64,000 nt of DNA from Micromonospora profundi (GCF_011927785.1 NZ_JAATJK010000001.1:4869001-4933000), one strand, 5' to 3'; shown: positions 18,401-25,552, counted from the stretch's first letter. The notes: generated by a model not told the origin, from the sequence alone. Numbers and translations: made by a program.

Positions 18401-18691
18401 CCGCGCCACCGCCCAATCCTCGGCGGAGCGCCGCAGGCCGCGCAGCACCTGCACCCACGGCCAGTAACCGGGAGCGCTGTCGGAATCCCAGCAGGCGGCG
18501 CCGAGCACCAGCGCGCCGCGCTGCCGAGCCTCCCGCGCCGCCGCTGTGACAAGGGTGGTCTTGCCGATGCCCGGCTCGCCGGTGATCAGGGCGAGACCGC
18601 CATGGCTGGTGGCCGCCCGGTCCAGTTCGGCGCGCAGCAGGGCCGCGGGATGATCCCGCCCGATGATGGCGTCGCCGAGCCGCGCGTCCAT
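15410..18691 (-). CDS. Large STAND-like ATPase regulator without LuxR HTH
   Basis: 1093 residues. The N-terminus is an AAA_16/LAL-like module: IIGRDHPAALLRAELDRA, Walker A GEPGIGKTT (about residues 38-46), Walker B VVVVLDDLHWADP, then the winged helix region. A long helical, TPR-like middle follows (about 350-850). Unlike classical LAL regulators there is no LuxR HTH at the end. Instead a C-terminal block has GLHDLHLLLSRPGGDVPAVE, a charged coiled-coil stretch (YRRHLERLDEEIDRA) and ARKTVTARIRDTMRKLDERH, which resembles a degenerate winged-helix DNA-binding element seen in related actinobacterial ATPases. It probably acts as an ATP-dependent scaffold or regulator. Divergent from the HTH-DUF4180 pair. 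Ligand unknown. Confidence 0.78.
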   Translation of the reverse strand: MDARLGDAIIGRDHPAALLRAELDRAATSHGGLALITGEPGIGKTTLVTAAAREARQRGALVLGAACWDSDSAPGYWPWVQVLRGLRRSAEDWAVARQSAEPALAALLGETGAETDQAGRTANWAGIDTGGDIADREAFALYDAVTAALVAVSQHRPVVVVLDDLHWADPASLRLLAFAAQHTWFERLLLIGTYRDAEVESGDHPLRPLLMPLVAKATTITLSGLTRDEVAALITRTAGREPDADLVDRVHGRTGGNPFFVEETARLWRADGGAGMIPPGVRETVRRRLAQLPAAVVEALTVAAVLGREFHRQVLAASSATPAAQVDRLLDRAVTARLVVARGGGRFAFAHDLVRETLYDGLTEEDRQARHFAVVRAIDLPTEVTDRLIPADVARHAYLAGPALDRGRVTELLIAAARHAFSRLAIDEAEAHFGRALEVVEDPAQRVRLLVEFGGMRYHHAGREEAVRLLTEAATLARTLDDRVLLARVALTVHRSRQVDTGRSIETSELVREAYRRLIGEPDDKAPVSTLVTDLITATETIARRGRDDEALTFSLWARHDTTWGLGTAAARAALTAEIREVARRSGDRETELWATSLRWVALLELGDPRFMEEFTTFVAAGEQGELARHRMAAAVDGGIIAAFRGDFGEADKRFGALVELSDPGHAEFAFMGHHVLWSRLLLQGRFDEIDTLLNGLGPTDYPYRELLLAITAAERGDDEAAVRLTGDIETAGIRYPRPVSQLGLRLRAQAAAASRDPQRCDDARAVLTPHSGEWMVGLFGCDISGPVAHWLAVVDAAQERWDDAIAGFTAARDSADRLGSRPWSLIARAGLADSLAARGHAGDAATLAELRAAIARDATALGMPQVLHRPGTPAPATAAAHFASPNQAATPNQIATPAQTTLLSQAAAPGHTYEFRRDGLVWQLAYAGVVAQLPDAKGLHDLHLLLSRPGGDVPAVELLDPAAGPELVAARRMGGDPVLDDEAKARYRRHLERLDEEIDRAAARGDDRKVAALDAERGALLDELRAAAGLAGRSRRLGDEAERARKTVTARIRDTMRKLDERHPALAGHLREAVSTGSTCRYLPSETVPWRL

Positions 18692-18818
18692 GGTTTCCAG
18701 ACCGTACTGGAACGGTCCGACATCGGTCGCTCGCTTAATCCATTCCGCTGGGACAGTGCGGACAGCACCACTCCCTATTACTCCCGATCACCTGAAGTTT
18801 AGGGTAGGTTAGCGAACA

Positions 18819-19268
18819 ATGAAGGACGACATGTACTCCGTGGAGCAGGTTGCCGACCGGCTCGGGCTGCACGTGCGGACGGTGCGCGCCTACATCCGGG
18901 CCGGCCGGTTGCGAGCGGTGCGGATCGGCAAGCAGTACCGGATCGCCGCAAGCGACCTCGATGCGCTCACCGGGCAGACGCCGCCCGCCGTGGCCCCCGG
19001 GCCGGCCGAGGTGTCGAGCATCGTGCAGATCGACGGCGTCGACCGGGCAGCCGCCGACCGACTCGGGACGCTCGTGCTGGCCAGCGCCAACACCGGCCAC
19101 AACCAGACCAGCCCGCTACGGGTGCAGACAGTGCACGACGAGGATCGACACCGCTTGAAGATCATCATCTTGGGCGACCCCGCCGCCACCGCCGAGCTGC
19201 TGCACCTGCTCGACGCCGTCCTCAACGCCGACAACGGCCTATTCGACCGGGAGGTCCACGATGCCTGA
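18819..19268 (+). CDS. Excisionase/MerR-like HTH protein with C-terminal ACT-like domain
   Basis: 149 residues. Residues 5-55 form an HTH_17-type DNA-binding domain (YSVEQVADRLGLHVRTVRAY, IRAGRLRAVRIGKQYRI). After a Pro/Ala linker, residues 70-145 form a compact alpha/beta domain (LKIIILGDPAATAELLHLLD). The gene overlaps the DUF4180 gene by 8 nt, so the two are translationally coupled. The promoter region reads AGGGTAGGTTAGCGAACA just upstream. Probably a transcriptional regulator of its own operon, with DUF4180 as partner or effector; that is inference. Confidence 0.8.
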   Translation: MKDDMYSVEQVADRLGLHVRTVRAYIRAGRLRAVRIGKQYRIAASDLDALTGQTPPAVAPGPAEVSSIVQIDGVDRAAADRLGTLVLASANTGHNQTSPLRVQTVHDEDRHRLKIIILGDPAATAELLHLLDAVLNADNGLFDREVHDA

Positions 19269-19629
19269 CGAGATGCAGGAACGCGCCGGGGTGCAGGTGC
19301 TGGTCTGCGACCCGGCCGGCCCATTGGTCGCCACCGAACAGGACGCACTGGACCTGATCGGCGCGGCCTTCCTCGGCGCTCAGGTGGTCGCCGTGCCAGC
19401 AAACCGGCTCGACGCGCGCTTCTTCTCGCTGGGCACCCGCTTCGCCGGCGACGTCATGCAGAAGTTCGTCAACTACCGGCTGCGACTGGCCGTCGTCGGC
19501 GACATCTCCGCGCACGTCGCGGAGAGTTCGGCGCTGCGCGCCCTCGTGCATGAGTCGAACCAGGGCGGGCACGTCTGGTTCGTTCCCGACCTCGACGCGC
19601 TCGACGACCGCCTCCGGGCTGCGGCGTAG
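19261..19629 (+). CDS. DUF4180 protein
   Basis: 122 residues. Signature features of DUF4180 are ATEQDALDLIGAAFLGAQVV, RFFSLGTRFAGDVMQKFVNY, RLRLAVVGDISAHV and HESNQGGHVWFVPD. The domain has no known activity; it has a Rossmann-like beta-alpha pattern and no catalytic signature. It often follows an HTH gene, as here with an 8-nt overlap. It ends 5 nt from the stop codon of the convergent OGG-fold gene. Confidence 0.88.
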   Translation: MPDEMQERAGVQVLVCDPAGPLVATEQDALDLIGAAFLGAQVVAVPANRLDARFFSLGTRFAGDVMQKFVNYRLRLAVVGDISAHVAESSALRALVHESNQGGHVWFVPDLDALDDRLRAAA

Positions 19630-19634
19630 CCGCC

Positions 19635-20270
19635 TCACCCGTCGTGGACCACCGCCATCTCCACCGCGTCCGGCTCAACTCCTCTTGCCTGGGCCTGCCC
19701 ACTTGCCCACCGCAGATAGACGAGCCACTCCTCGGTTGACCACCCGTTGTCACGGCTGACACCGGCCTCGGCTGGGAGGCGGCTGGCCACGACACGGTCC
19801 AGGATCAGGGGCTGCACACCACCCACGCCGCGCTGATAGCCGACGAAGTAGAGGACCTTCGTGAACAGGCCCGGCCCCAGCCACGGCAGGCGTGCGTGGT
19901 CAGGGTCGGACAATCGTCGGTACGCCGTGCACAGCGCAGCCTCGTCCGGCGCCGACCCGGAAACCTCCTCAAGCGCGTACGCCAGGCGCTTGCCGTCCAG
20001 ATCGGCAGCGAGCGACTTGGCGGTGCGCCACGGGCCGTACCCGATCGGCCCGTAACCCCAGACCAGCACGGCGGTCAGCAGCTGGCAGGCGCTCGCGGAG
20101 CCGGCCCGGTACGCGCCGGCCACCGCGAAGACGTCGCGCCGCCATATCTCGCCGTTCGCCGGAAAGGTGGCGGGCCAGGCGTCCGGTGGCAGCCCGGCCC
20201 GCCACCGGTCGACGTTCACGATGACCGGGGCCCGCTCCCCCGGCAATGCAGCATTCTCGATCGCCTGCAT
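19635..20270 (-). CDS. OGG-fold (8-oxoguanine DNA glycosylase-like) protein
   Basis: 211 residues from ATG 20270, preceded by GAGGAGG; the longer upstream frame is discarded. The helix-hairpin-helix-like element LPWLGPGLFTKVLYFVGYQ and the following PLILDRVVASRL place an Asp where HhH glycosylases have their catalytic Asp. The rest matches the helical OGG-fold proteins annotated in actinobacteria. DNA repair or modified-base recognition is expected by fold only. Convergent with, and 5 nt from, the DUF4180 gene. Confidence 0.72.
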   Translation of the reverse strand: MQAIENAALPGERAPVIVNVDRWRAGLPPDAWPATFPANGEIWRRDVFAVAGAYRAGSASACQLLTAVLVWGYGPIGYGPWRTAKSLAADLDGKRLAYALEEVSGSAPDEAALCTAYRRLSDPDHARLPWLGPGLFTKVLYFVGYQRGVGGVQPLILDRVVASRLPAEAGVSRDNGWSTEEWLVYLRWASGQAQARGVEPDAVEMAVVHDG

Positions 20271-20395
20271 GGTCGCCTCCTCAGATCGCGCGCTCGCGGA
20301 AATCCGTGGTTCGGACGCTATGGTCGGTCGCTTCCGCATGCCGTCCGCCGACGGCAAATCGCGGTGTCGTCGCACGGTTGATCTACGGTGCTCCC

Positions 20396-21244
20396 GTGCT
20401 TCCCCGAAACGTGAAGATCCTCGATCAAGTCCGCGCCGAGGCGCTGCGCCGCGGCATTCCCGCTGCCGATGTGGAACGCTGGCTGGAACTCGCCCGCCCG
20501 TCTGCCCTTCTGACACAGGGAGGTGACGGCCCGGTCGTGGGCGCCATCCGTGGGCCCGTGATGCTTCCGGCCGACGCCGAGGACCCCGAGTTCCCCTTGA
20601 TCGCCACCATCGACTGCGCTGCCCTTCCGGCAGACGTGACGGACCTTCCACTACCGTCCGACGGCCAACTGCTGCTGTTCGGCTGGCCCGAAGAAAACGG
20701 CTGGGGCGAGGTCAGGTACGTGCCTGCAGGCGTGGCCGTCGAGGAGCGAGAGCAATATCCACCCGACTTCCCGCCCGACGAAGAAGAGTTCGCCGAGGTC
20801 TACACGGAGATCCCGCCTGGCGAACTGCACCTCACGGTCGACATATCTCTGCCCTACGTCAAGACGATCCCGGGCCCTCCGTGGTCTCCGCCGCTACCGG
20901 GAGATCCCCCGTTCGAAGAGATGACCGACGTATGGAAGGACGTCCTGCGTGACGTGCCGGATGGCGCGTTCTCCTTTGGAGGCTGGACGACGCCGCTGCT
21001 GTTGGGCGGCTACGGCACTGACTGCAACGGTTTCAACCCCGCATGGTTGGGCGCCAACCCCTCCGGCCGGTCCGGCGGGTCGATGCTCGGTGGCGGGCCC
21101 CCCGACCATGGCGACTGGGTTCTGCTTGCCGAGTTCCACGGCGGCAGGCAAGGCGGCGCGAGCATCCACTGGGTGATCCAGCGTGCCGACCTGAAGGACC
21201 GACGCTTCGACCAGGCCAGCGTCCTCGTCTACTGGAATCCGTGA
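20396..21244 (+). CDS. DUF1963 (YwqG-like) protein
   Basis: 282 residues from GTG 20396; upstream frame discarded because this start gives a normal N-terminus (VLPRNVKILDQVRAEALRRG). DUF1963 features: IRGPVMLPADAEDPEFPLIATIDC, LPSDGQLLLFGWPEENG and the C-terminal DWVLLAEFHGG with a final strand HWVIQRADL and VLVYWNP. Function unknown; members are cytosolic and often near toxin-immunity loci. Base composition is slightly less GC-rich than neighbours by eye. It ends about 60 nt before palindromic repeat 21305-21346. Confidence 0.75.
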   Translation: MLPRNVKILDQVRAEALRRGIPAADVERWLELARPSALLTQGGDGPVVGAIRGPVMLPADAEDPEFPLIATIDCAALPADVTDLPLPSDGQLLLFGWPEENGWGEVRYVPAGVAVEEREQYPPDFPPDEEEFAEVYTEIPPGELHLTVDISLPYVKTIPGPPWSPPLPGDPPFEEMTDVWKDVLRDVPDGAFSFGGWTTPLLLGGYGTDCNGFNPAWLGANPSGRSGGSMLGGGPPDHGDWVLLAEFHGGRQGGASIHWVIQRADLKDRRFDQASVLVYWNP

Positions 21245-21304
21245 GGCCGGACCAGCACGGATGGAACGGTCTGGGGCGTTGCCGGGCGGCTTTGTCCTGA
21301 CGAG

Positions 21305-21346
21305 CGTGATACCTGTGAGTCATCAAGATGACTCACAGGTATCACG
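21305..21346. repeat. Perfect palindromic repeat, family A copy 2
   Basis: Perfect 20-bp arms (21305-21324, 21327-21346) with a 2-nt AA loop; core CGTGATACCTGTGAGTCATC. Same architecture and loop as the copy at 9808-9855, with coordinated changes in both arms (GCCTCAGAG to ACCTGTGAG), which shows that pairing is maintained. Confidence 0.9.
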
Positions 21347-21475
21347 GGTTTCGAGGCGGCTGTCCGTCCCGACGGGTGGCCACCGTGGGCAGTCGCCTGA
21401 CCGAGGCGCGAGCCCCAGGCCCACATATTGACACTCACCTATTATTTGCGGGGAATCCGCCCTAGCGTTCGCACC

Positions 21476-22357
21476 ATGTCCGCTCGCCGCGTCACCGCCG
21501 CCGTCACCGTCGCCGCGCTGGCGAGCCTGCTCGCCGTCAACGCCGCCCGTGCCGACGGCCCGGCCATCAGCACCCCCGGCGCCCCGACGGTGGTGGCCAA
21601 CGGACCACACCAGCTCACCCTCAGTTGGACACCCTCCAAGTGGATCGGGGATCCGGCCGCCGAGCAGCCGATCAACTACGAGGTGCAGGCGCCCCTGGGC
21701 CCCAACACGTACCGCTGGCTCGGCACCACGCTCGACACCACGATCACGCTGACCGACCTCGCACCCGGTACGACGTACCGGATCGCGGTTGCCGCCCGCG
21801 CGCTCGGCGGCTACTCCGACAGCTCGCCCGCCATCACCGTGCGCACGGCCAGCGGCCGCGCGACGGTCAGCTACCTCAACCTCGACTGGTCGCCGAAGAA
21901 CAACCAGATCCAGTACAGCCTTCAGGTCACCAACACCGGCACCGGGTCGCTCGATCTGTCCACGGTGCGGGTGCGCTACCACCTGCGCTTCGAGGGCGGA
22001 AACACCTCGCTGGTGACAAACTGCGATTGGGCTGCGTTGGGCTGCGACCGGGTCCGGCAGACGGTGCAGTTCTTCATCCCACCAGGGCCGCCGCCAAGCG
22101 GCACGCCGACGCCGCCCGGCTACCCGATCCCGGGAACGCCGGTCCCCGGCTGGGTCGAGCTCACCTTCACCGGCGGGGCACTCGCTCCTGGCGAATCGAC
22201 CGGGCCGATCCAGCTACGTCATCACCGGCACAGTTGGAGTGACATCGACGAGCGCGACGACCCGAGTTGGCTCGCCGCCACCAGCCAGTGGACCGAGAAC
22301 GGACGGATCACGCTGGACGTCGACGGCGTACGCGAATTCGGCGACACGAACACCTGA
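21476..22357 (+). CDS. Secreted FN3-CBM3 protein without catalytic domain
   Basis: 293 residues from ATG 21476. Signal peptide at 1-27 (AVTVAALASLLAVNAARADG). A fibronectin type III domain covers about 32-125 (PGAPTVVANGPHQLTLSWTP to SSPAITVRTA). The C-terminal part is a family 3 carbohydrate-binding module: YLNLDWSPKNNQIQYSLQVT, VRVRYHLRFEGG, NCDWAALGC and SDIDERDDPSWLAATSQW, the typical CBM3 Asp/Trp-rich end. There is no glycoside hydrolase domain, so it is a cellulose- or chitin-adhering accessory protein. Stands alone. Confidence 0.85.
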   Translation: MSARRVTAAVTVAALASLLAVNAARADGPAISTPGAPTVVANGPHQLTLSWTPSKWIGDPAAEQPINYEVQAPLGPNTYRWLGTTLDTTITLTDLAPGTTYRIAVAARALGGYSDSSPAITVRTASGRATVSYLNLDWSPKNNQIQYSLQVTNTGTGSLDLSTVRVRYHLRFEGGNTSLVTNCDWAALGCDRVRQTVQFFIPPGPPPSGTPTPPGYPIPGTPVPGWVELTFTGGALAPGESTGPIQLRHHRHSWSDIDERDDPSWLAATSQWTENGRITLDVDGVREFGDTNT

Positions 22358-22420
22358 GGCACCCGTCGTCGCTCCGGCACGACTGGAGGATTCGACCGAC
22401 TCAGTCCCAGCGAATTGGTG

Positions 22421-22807
22421 TCAGGGGCGGCCCTTCGGCACGCTTCGGTTGAAGCGTGGGCGCAACGCCAGGACCAATGCCTCCTTCACGCCCTCAGGGT
22501 TGTCGGTCTCCTGCCAGCGAACGTCGCAGCGCCCGAGCCAGCTGGCGATGTCGGCCGCTGAGGCGCCACTGTCGGGACGGTCGAGGAGCTGACCCACCTG
22601 CTCGTGCAGAACGGATGAAGCCCGGTTGCCGCTGAGGTGCTGCCGGAGGCGCTGACGCAGGTTGCTGGTGTGGCCGACATAGATGACAACGCCGCCCTCC
22701 AGAACAACGTGCGCACCGGGGGCGCGGGGAGCGTCAGCAACACTCTCCGACGTGTACGGCCGGGCAGGTGTGAAGTCAGCGAGTGGGTCGAAGATCGTGT
22801 CGGGCAT
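22421..22807 (-). CDS. GIY-YIG nuclease domain protein
   Basis: 128 residues. The GIY-YIG core is GAHVVLEGGVVIYVGHTSNL (divergent 'GIY' as GAHVV and canonical YVG), followed by RQRLRQHLSG with the catalytic Arg position, and KEALVLALRPRFNRS with the metal-binding Glu. Single-domain members of this size occur as stand-alone nucleases or inside restriction/mobile loci. No methylase or recombinase lies nearby. Cytosolic. Activity is inferred from motif retention. Confidence 0.85.
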   Translation of the reverse strand: MPDTIFDPLADFTPARPYTSESVADAPRAPGAHVVLEGGVVIYVGHTSNLRQRLRQHLSGNRASSVLHEQVGQLLDRPDSGASAADIASWLGRCDVRWQETDNPEGVKEALVLALRPRFNRSVPKGRP

Positions 22808-22885
22808 GCCCGCACGCTACCGGCAGGCGCTCCCCGATACATCGTCCCTCCGTCCGCAAGGCGGCTCGCGCACCGATTCCGAGGA

Positions 22886-23155
22886 TCAGTCCACCTCGCA
22901 TCTATCTACCCGGGGTGCGGCGCTGGTGGTCTGCCAGGCGCGTAGGGCGTTCTTGATCCGCTCGTTCTCGGCGTGCACCTGGTGCAGTTGACGCGACAGC
23001 TCTCCCAGCTCATAGGCGAGCCGGTCCAGGAGCGCGTGCACGTCGTCGGGCCGGTAGCCCCGCCGCCCGTACCGGGTAAGGGGAAGCGTCACGTCACGGA
23101 CGCAGCTCGGGGTGAGCGGCCCGGTCAGCGGCCTCCGACTGCGGTAGACCGTCAT
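22886..23155 (-). CDS. Short DivIVA-domain protein
   Basis: 89 residues. The segment LPLTRYGRRGYRPDDVHALL carries the RGY..DDV signature of the DivIVA N-terminal membrane-targeting domain, followed by a single coiled coil (LAYELGELSRQLHQVHAENE). It lacks the long C-terminal coiled coil of true Wag31/DivIVA. Its ATG overlaps the stop codon of the flavohemoglobin-like gene (ATGA). It is the last gene of a four-gene coupled operon, so it may anchor or oligomerise the upstream proteins; that is inference. Confidence 0.72.
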   Translation of the reverse strand: MTVYRSRRPLTGPLTPSCVRDVTLPLTRYGRRGYRPDDVHALLDRLAYELGELSRQLHQVHAENERIKNALRAWQTTSAAPRVDRCEVD

Positions 23156-24216
23156 AGCGTCACGGGGAGGCGGATGCGGGCGGCCGGCACTCCGGCGGCG
23201 AGTAGTCGTAGCCGCGCACCGGCGAGCATCAGCGGCGGACCGCAGGCGTACACCGTCTGCGAGGCAGCGTGGTGCTGGAGGGCGACGGTGAGGGCGTCAC
23301 CCTGCTCAGCCGGCTCCGCGCAGGGGTCGTGCGAGAACGCCGGTACGACGGTCAGCCAGCCGTGGGCGCGTTGCAGCTTGTCGAGGGTGATGGCGTCGTA
23401 CAGGTCGGTGAAGGTGCGGGCGCCGACGACGAGCGTCACCTGCCGGCCGTCGGGGGCGGCGGCGATGTGTTCGACCAGGGCGCGCAGCGGCGCCAGGCCG
23501 GTGCCACCGGCGATGAGCAACAGATCCCGGGTACGCGCCGAATCCAGGCACAGGCCGGTGTTGGCGGGTGGGCCGAGCCAGAGCAACTCGCCGGGGCGTA
23601 CCTCATGAACGAGGTGGTGGGAGACGGTGCCGGCGGGTACGGCGCGGACGTGCATTTCGACGGTGCCGTCGGCGCGTGGGGCGTTGGCCGGGGAGAGCCA
23701 GCGCCAACGTCCGGGCATGCGTGGTGTGCAGACCGGGACGGCCTGGCCGGGCTGGTGGGGCAGGCGCCGCCAGGGACGTACCGTCAGAATGGCGACGCCG
23801 GGCGATGGCCGTTCGTGGCCGATCACCTGGGCTGGCCACCAGGCCGGGCCGACTCCGACGCGGGCGGCGGCGCGACGCACGGCGTGCGTGGCGCGGTCCA
23901 CCGCGCGCTCCCCGGCGAAGGCGAGTGGCGGTGTCCATAGTGGGTGGCCATGCCGGGCCACCGTCGCGAGCAGCGCGTCACCGATGGTGAGGGCGTGTGG
24001 GAGCAGGTCATAGCACCGGTACGCGCGGCCGAGCACCACCAGCAGCGCCGCCCGGCCCGCCCGGTCGTCGCTACCGAGCATGAGCTGACCCAGCGCGTGG
24101 AAGAGAAGCGGTGCCACCCGTTCGGGAACCAGCCCGGGACTCCGATCCTCCATGGTGCGCCAGAAGTCACCGGCGGCCCGGTCGTCGACCGACGCCCACG
24201 CGTCAGCGAGGTTCAC
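23152..24216 (-). CDS. Flavohemoglobin-like FAD/NAD reductase lacking the proximal heme His
   Basis: 354 residues from GTG 24216, which overlaps the preceding stop in a GTGA junction. Residues 1-120 align with a globin domain (FWRTMEDRSPGLVPERVAPL, then GRAYRCYDLLPHALTIGDAL and an AW/AG..AV region). Where flavohemoglobins have the F8 histidine in R-D-H-R, this protein has R-A-Y-R (Tyr66). The rest is a ferredoxin-NADP-reductase module: FAD-binding RWRWLSPANAP, NAD site LLLIAGGTGLAPLRALVEH and TVYACGPPLML. It should transfer electrons from NAD(P)H, but classical NO-dioxygenase chemistry is doubtful without the His. Operon partner of a truncated globin with a similar loss. Confidence 0.78.
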   Translation of the reverse strand: MNLADAWASVDDRAAGDFWRTMEDRSPGLVPERVAPLLFHALGQLMLGSDDRAGRAALLVVLGRAYRCYDLLPHALTIGDALLATVARHGHPLWTPPLAFAGERAVDRATHAVRRAAARVGVGPAWWPAQVIGHERPSPGVAILTVRPWRRLPHQPGQAVPVCTPRMPGRWRWLSPANAPRADGTVEMHVRAVPAGTVSHHLVHEVRPGELLWLGPPANTGLCLDSARTRDLLLIAGGTGLAPLRALVEHIAAAPDGRQVTLVVGARTFTDLYDAITLDKLQRAHGWLTVVPAFSHDPCAEPAEQGDALTVALQHHAASQTVYACGPPLMLAGARLRLLAAGVPAARIRLPVTL

Positions 24217-24503
24217 GCGGGCACCTCGAACGCCCGCCGCACCCGGGCGACCTGGTCGTCCGGCAACTCGGCCGCCCACAGCACCCCCATCAGGTAGTCG
24301 ACGACCCTCCGATGCTGCGCCTCCGACAACCCCAGGCCCTGCCAGCCGTCCACCGCCGCCGGCCTGCCATCGAGCGCGTTCGCCAGGCCCGCAGTGAGGT
24401 GCGCGCCGAGCCGGCCCAGGTCAACCCCGATGAGGTACGGCGACAGCTCCGCGTCCGCCACGACGAGCCGCAGCCACCGGCCGACCGCCTCTCCTGGTGT
24501 CAT
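24213..24503 (-). CDS. Truncated-hemoglobin-like protein with degenerate heme site
   Basis: 96 residues, coupled to both neighbours by 4-nt overlaps. It aligns by eye along its length with group I truncated hemoglobins: VVADAELSPYLIGVDLGRL parallels VLADDQLSAFFSGTNMSRL, and the C-terminal VVDYLMGVLWAAELPDDQVA parallels the H-helix region. At the F8 position, where trHbN has HQGRGI, this protein has WQGLGL (Trp54), and the B10 Tyr position is Leu. Heme binding in the usual way is therefore unlikely. It may be a heme-free regulatory globin fold. The assignment rests on remembered trHbN sequence. Confidence 0.6.
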   Translation of the reverse strand: MTPGEAVGRWLRLVVADAELSPYLIGVDLGRLGAHLTAGLANALDGRPAAVDGWQGLGLSEAQHRRVVDYLMGVLWAAELPDDQVARVRRAFEVPA

Positions 24504-24733
24504 GCGGTCGGCTCCTGGCCGAGCTGACGCTGCGCCTCGCTGAAGCCGGCGGCTTCCAGGGTCGCCCACCCCCAGCGGGCGAGCCGGCAGGGGAACGGGA
24601 CGCGTTCGCTGCGGCACAACTCGCCGTGCGGCCAGCTCTCGGGAACGTGGACGGTGACCGCCCGCAGGGCGATGCACAGGTCCTCGTCGGTGACGGGCGT
24701 GAGGACCGGGAAGTCGTCGATCACTGTGGGCAT
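24500..24733 (-). CDS. Small two-cysteine protein, first gene of the globin-like operon
   Basis: 77 residues from ATG 24733 (GGAG upstream); the longer frame is discarded. Function unknown. It is paralogous to the N-terminal domain of the protein at 2419-2907: ALRAVTVHVPESWPHGELCR and VPFPCRLARWGWATLEAAGF are shared almost block for block, including His, two Cys and the RWG motif, but the Pro-rich tail is absent. It overlaps the truncated-globin gene by ATGA. First gene of a coupled operon of four (small Cys protein, globin, reductase, DivIVA-like). Confidence 0.7.
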   Translation of the reverse strand: MPTVIDDFPVLTPVTDEDLCIALRAVTVHVPESWPHGELCRSERVPFPCRLARWGWATLEAAGFSEAQRQLGQEPTA

Positions 24734-24952
24734 GCCGGCTCCGAGACGTTGACGGATGAAGCGGCACCGGGGCGGGCGGGAGCGGAGCTGCGCCGTTCGG
24801 GTCGGCGCAGCTTCGGAGCCAGCACCCGCCCCGGGCCATGCGTCGACTTTCGTGGTTGACCAGGTACGCCGGTATGACCCCGTGATCGTCGAGAGCATGC
24901 GCGCTCGGTATGCGCTCGACTACGCGCCATCTCGGTTGGGCAGACTGCAGGC

Positions 24953-25471
24953 ATGACGGAACGCCCGGTGCTGTATCTGGTCGTCTGCGCCGCGGGTCCG
25001 GCGGAACACATCCACGAGCTGGTCGATCTGCTGATCGCCGACGGATGGCGGGTGTGCCTGATCGTCAGCCCCACCGCCGCGCCGTGGCTCGACCGAGAGG
25101 CCTTGAAAGACAAGACCGGCTATCTCGTACGCGTGGAGTGGCGGATGCCCGGCGACCCCGAGCCACACCCGCCGGCCGACGCGGTGCTGGCCGCACCGGT
25201 CACGTTCAACACGATCGCGAAGTGGGCGCTGGGCATCAACGACACGTTGGCGCTCGGCATCCTCAACGAATCGCTGGGGGCGGGTCTACCGATCCTCGCC
25301 GTCCCGCACGTCAAGGCGGAGTTGGCCGCGCACCCGGCGTACGCCGGCCATCTGGCAGTGCTGCGCGGCGCTGGCGTGCACGTCGCTGACGGGAAGGTGC
25401 TGGACCTGGCACACGGGCCGGCTCGGTGGACCGTGGTCATCGAGGCGCTGCGCTCAATACGTCAGCCCTGA
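24953..25471 (+). CDS. Flavoprotein of the PPC-decarboxylase (HFCD) fold
   Basis: 172 residues. It starts with VLYLVVCAAGPAEHIHELVD, followed by ADGWRVCLIVSPTAAPWLD; the middle has ADAVLAAPVTFNTIAKWALG and INDTLALGILNESL, the N-A-like and FMN-contacting segments of homo-oligomeric flavin-containing Cys decarboxylases. The family decarboxylates C-terminal or pantothenoyl cysteines, but also includes other flavin-dependent enzymes. It is not the CoaBC housekeeping enzyme, as the synthetase half is absent. Divergent from the globin-like operon, with 219 nt between them. Confidence 0.82.
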   Translation: MTERPVLYLVVCAAGPAEHIHELVDLLIADGWRVCLIVSPTAAPWLDREALKDKTGYLVRVEWRMPGDPEPHPPADAVLAAPVTFNTIAKWALGINDTLALGILNESLGAGLPILAVPHVKAELAAHPAYAGHLAVLRGAGVHVADGKVLDLAHGPARWTVVIEALRSIRQP

Positions 25472-25552
25472 GCAGACGACCATCTGCCGGCGCGATCCGG
25501 CGAGCCTCGGATATGCGTCGCGCGTATACCGAACCTCTACACACCGTGTTCA

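Noticed and set aside
16667..18802. Open frame of 711 codons opposite the STAND-like ATPase gene
   Set aside because: Shadow frame caused by high GC3; sequence is rich in Arg, Gly, Pro and His with no domain pattern, and the minus-strand gene has clear Walker motifs.
24213..24503. Treating the 96-residue protein as an ordinary trHb
   Set aside because: The F8 His and B10 Tyr positions are Trp and Leu in the best hand alignment, so a normal oxygen/NO-binding role is not supported.
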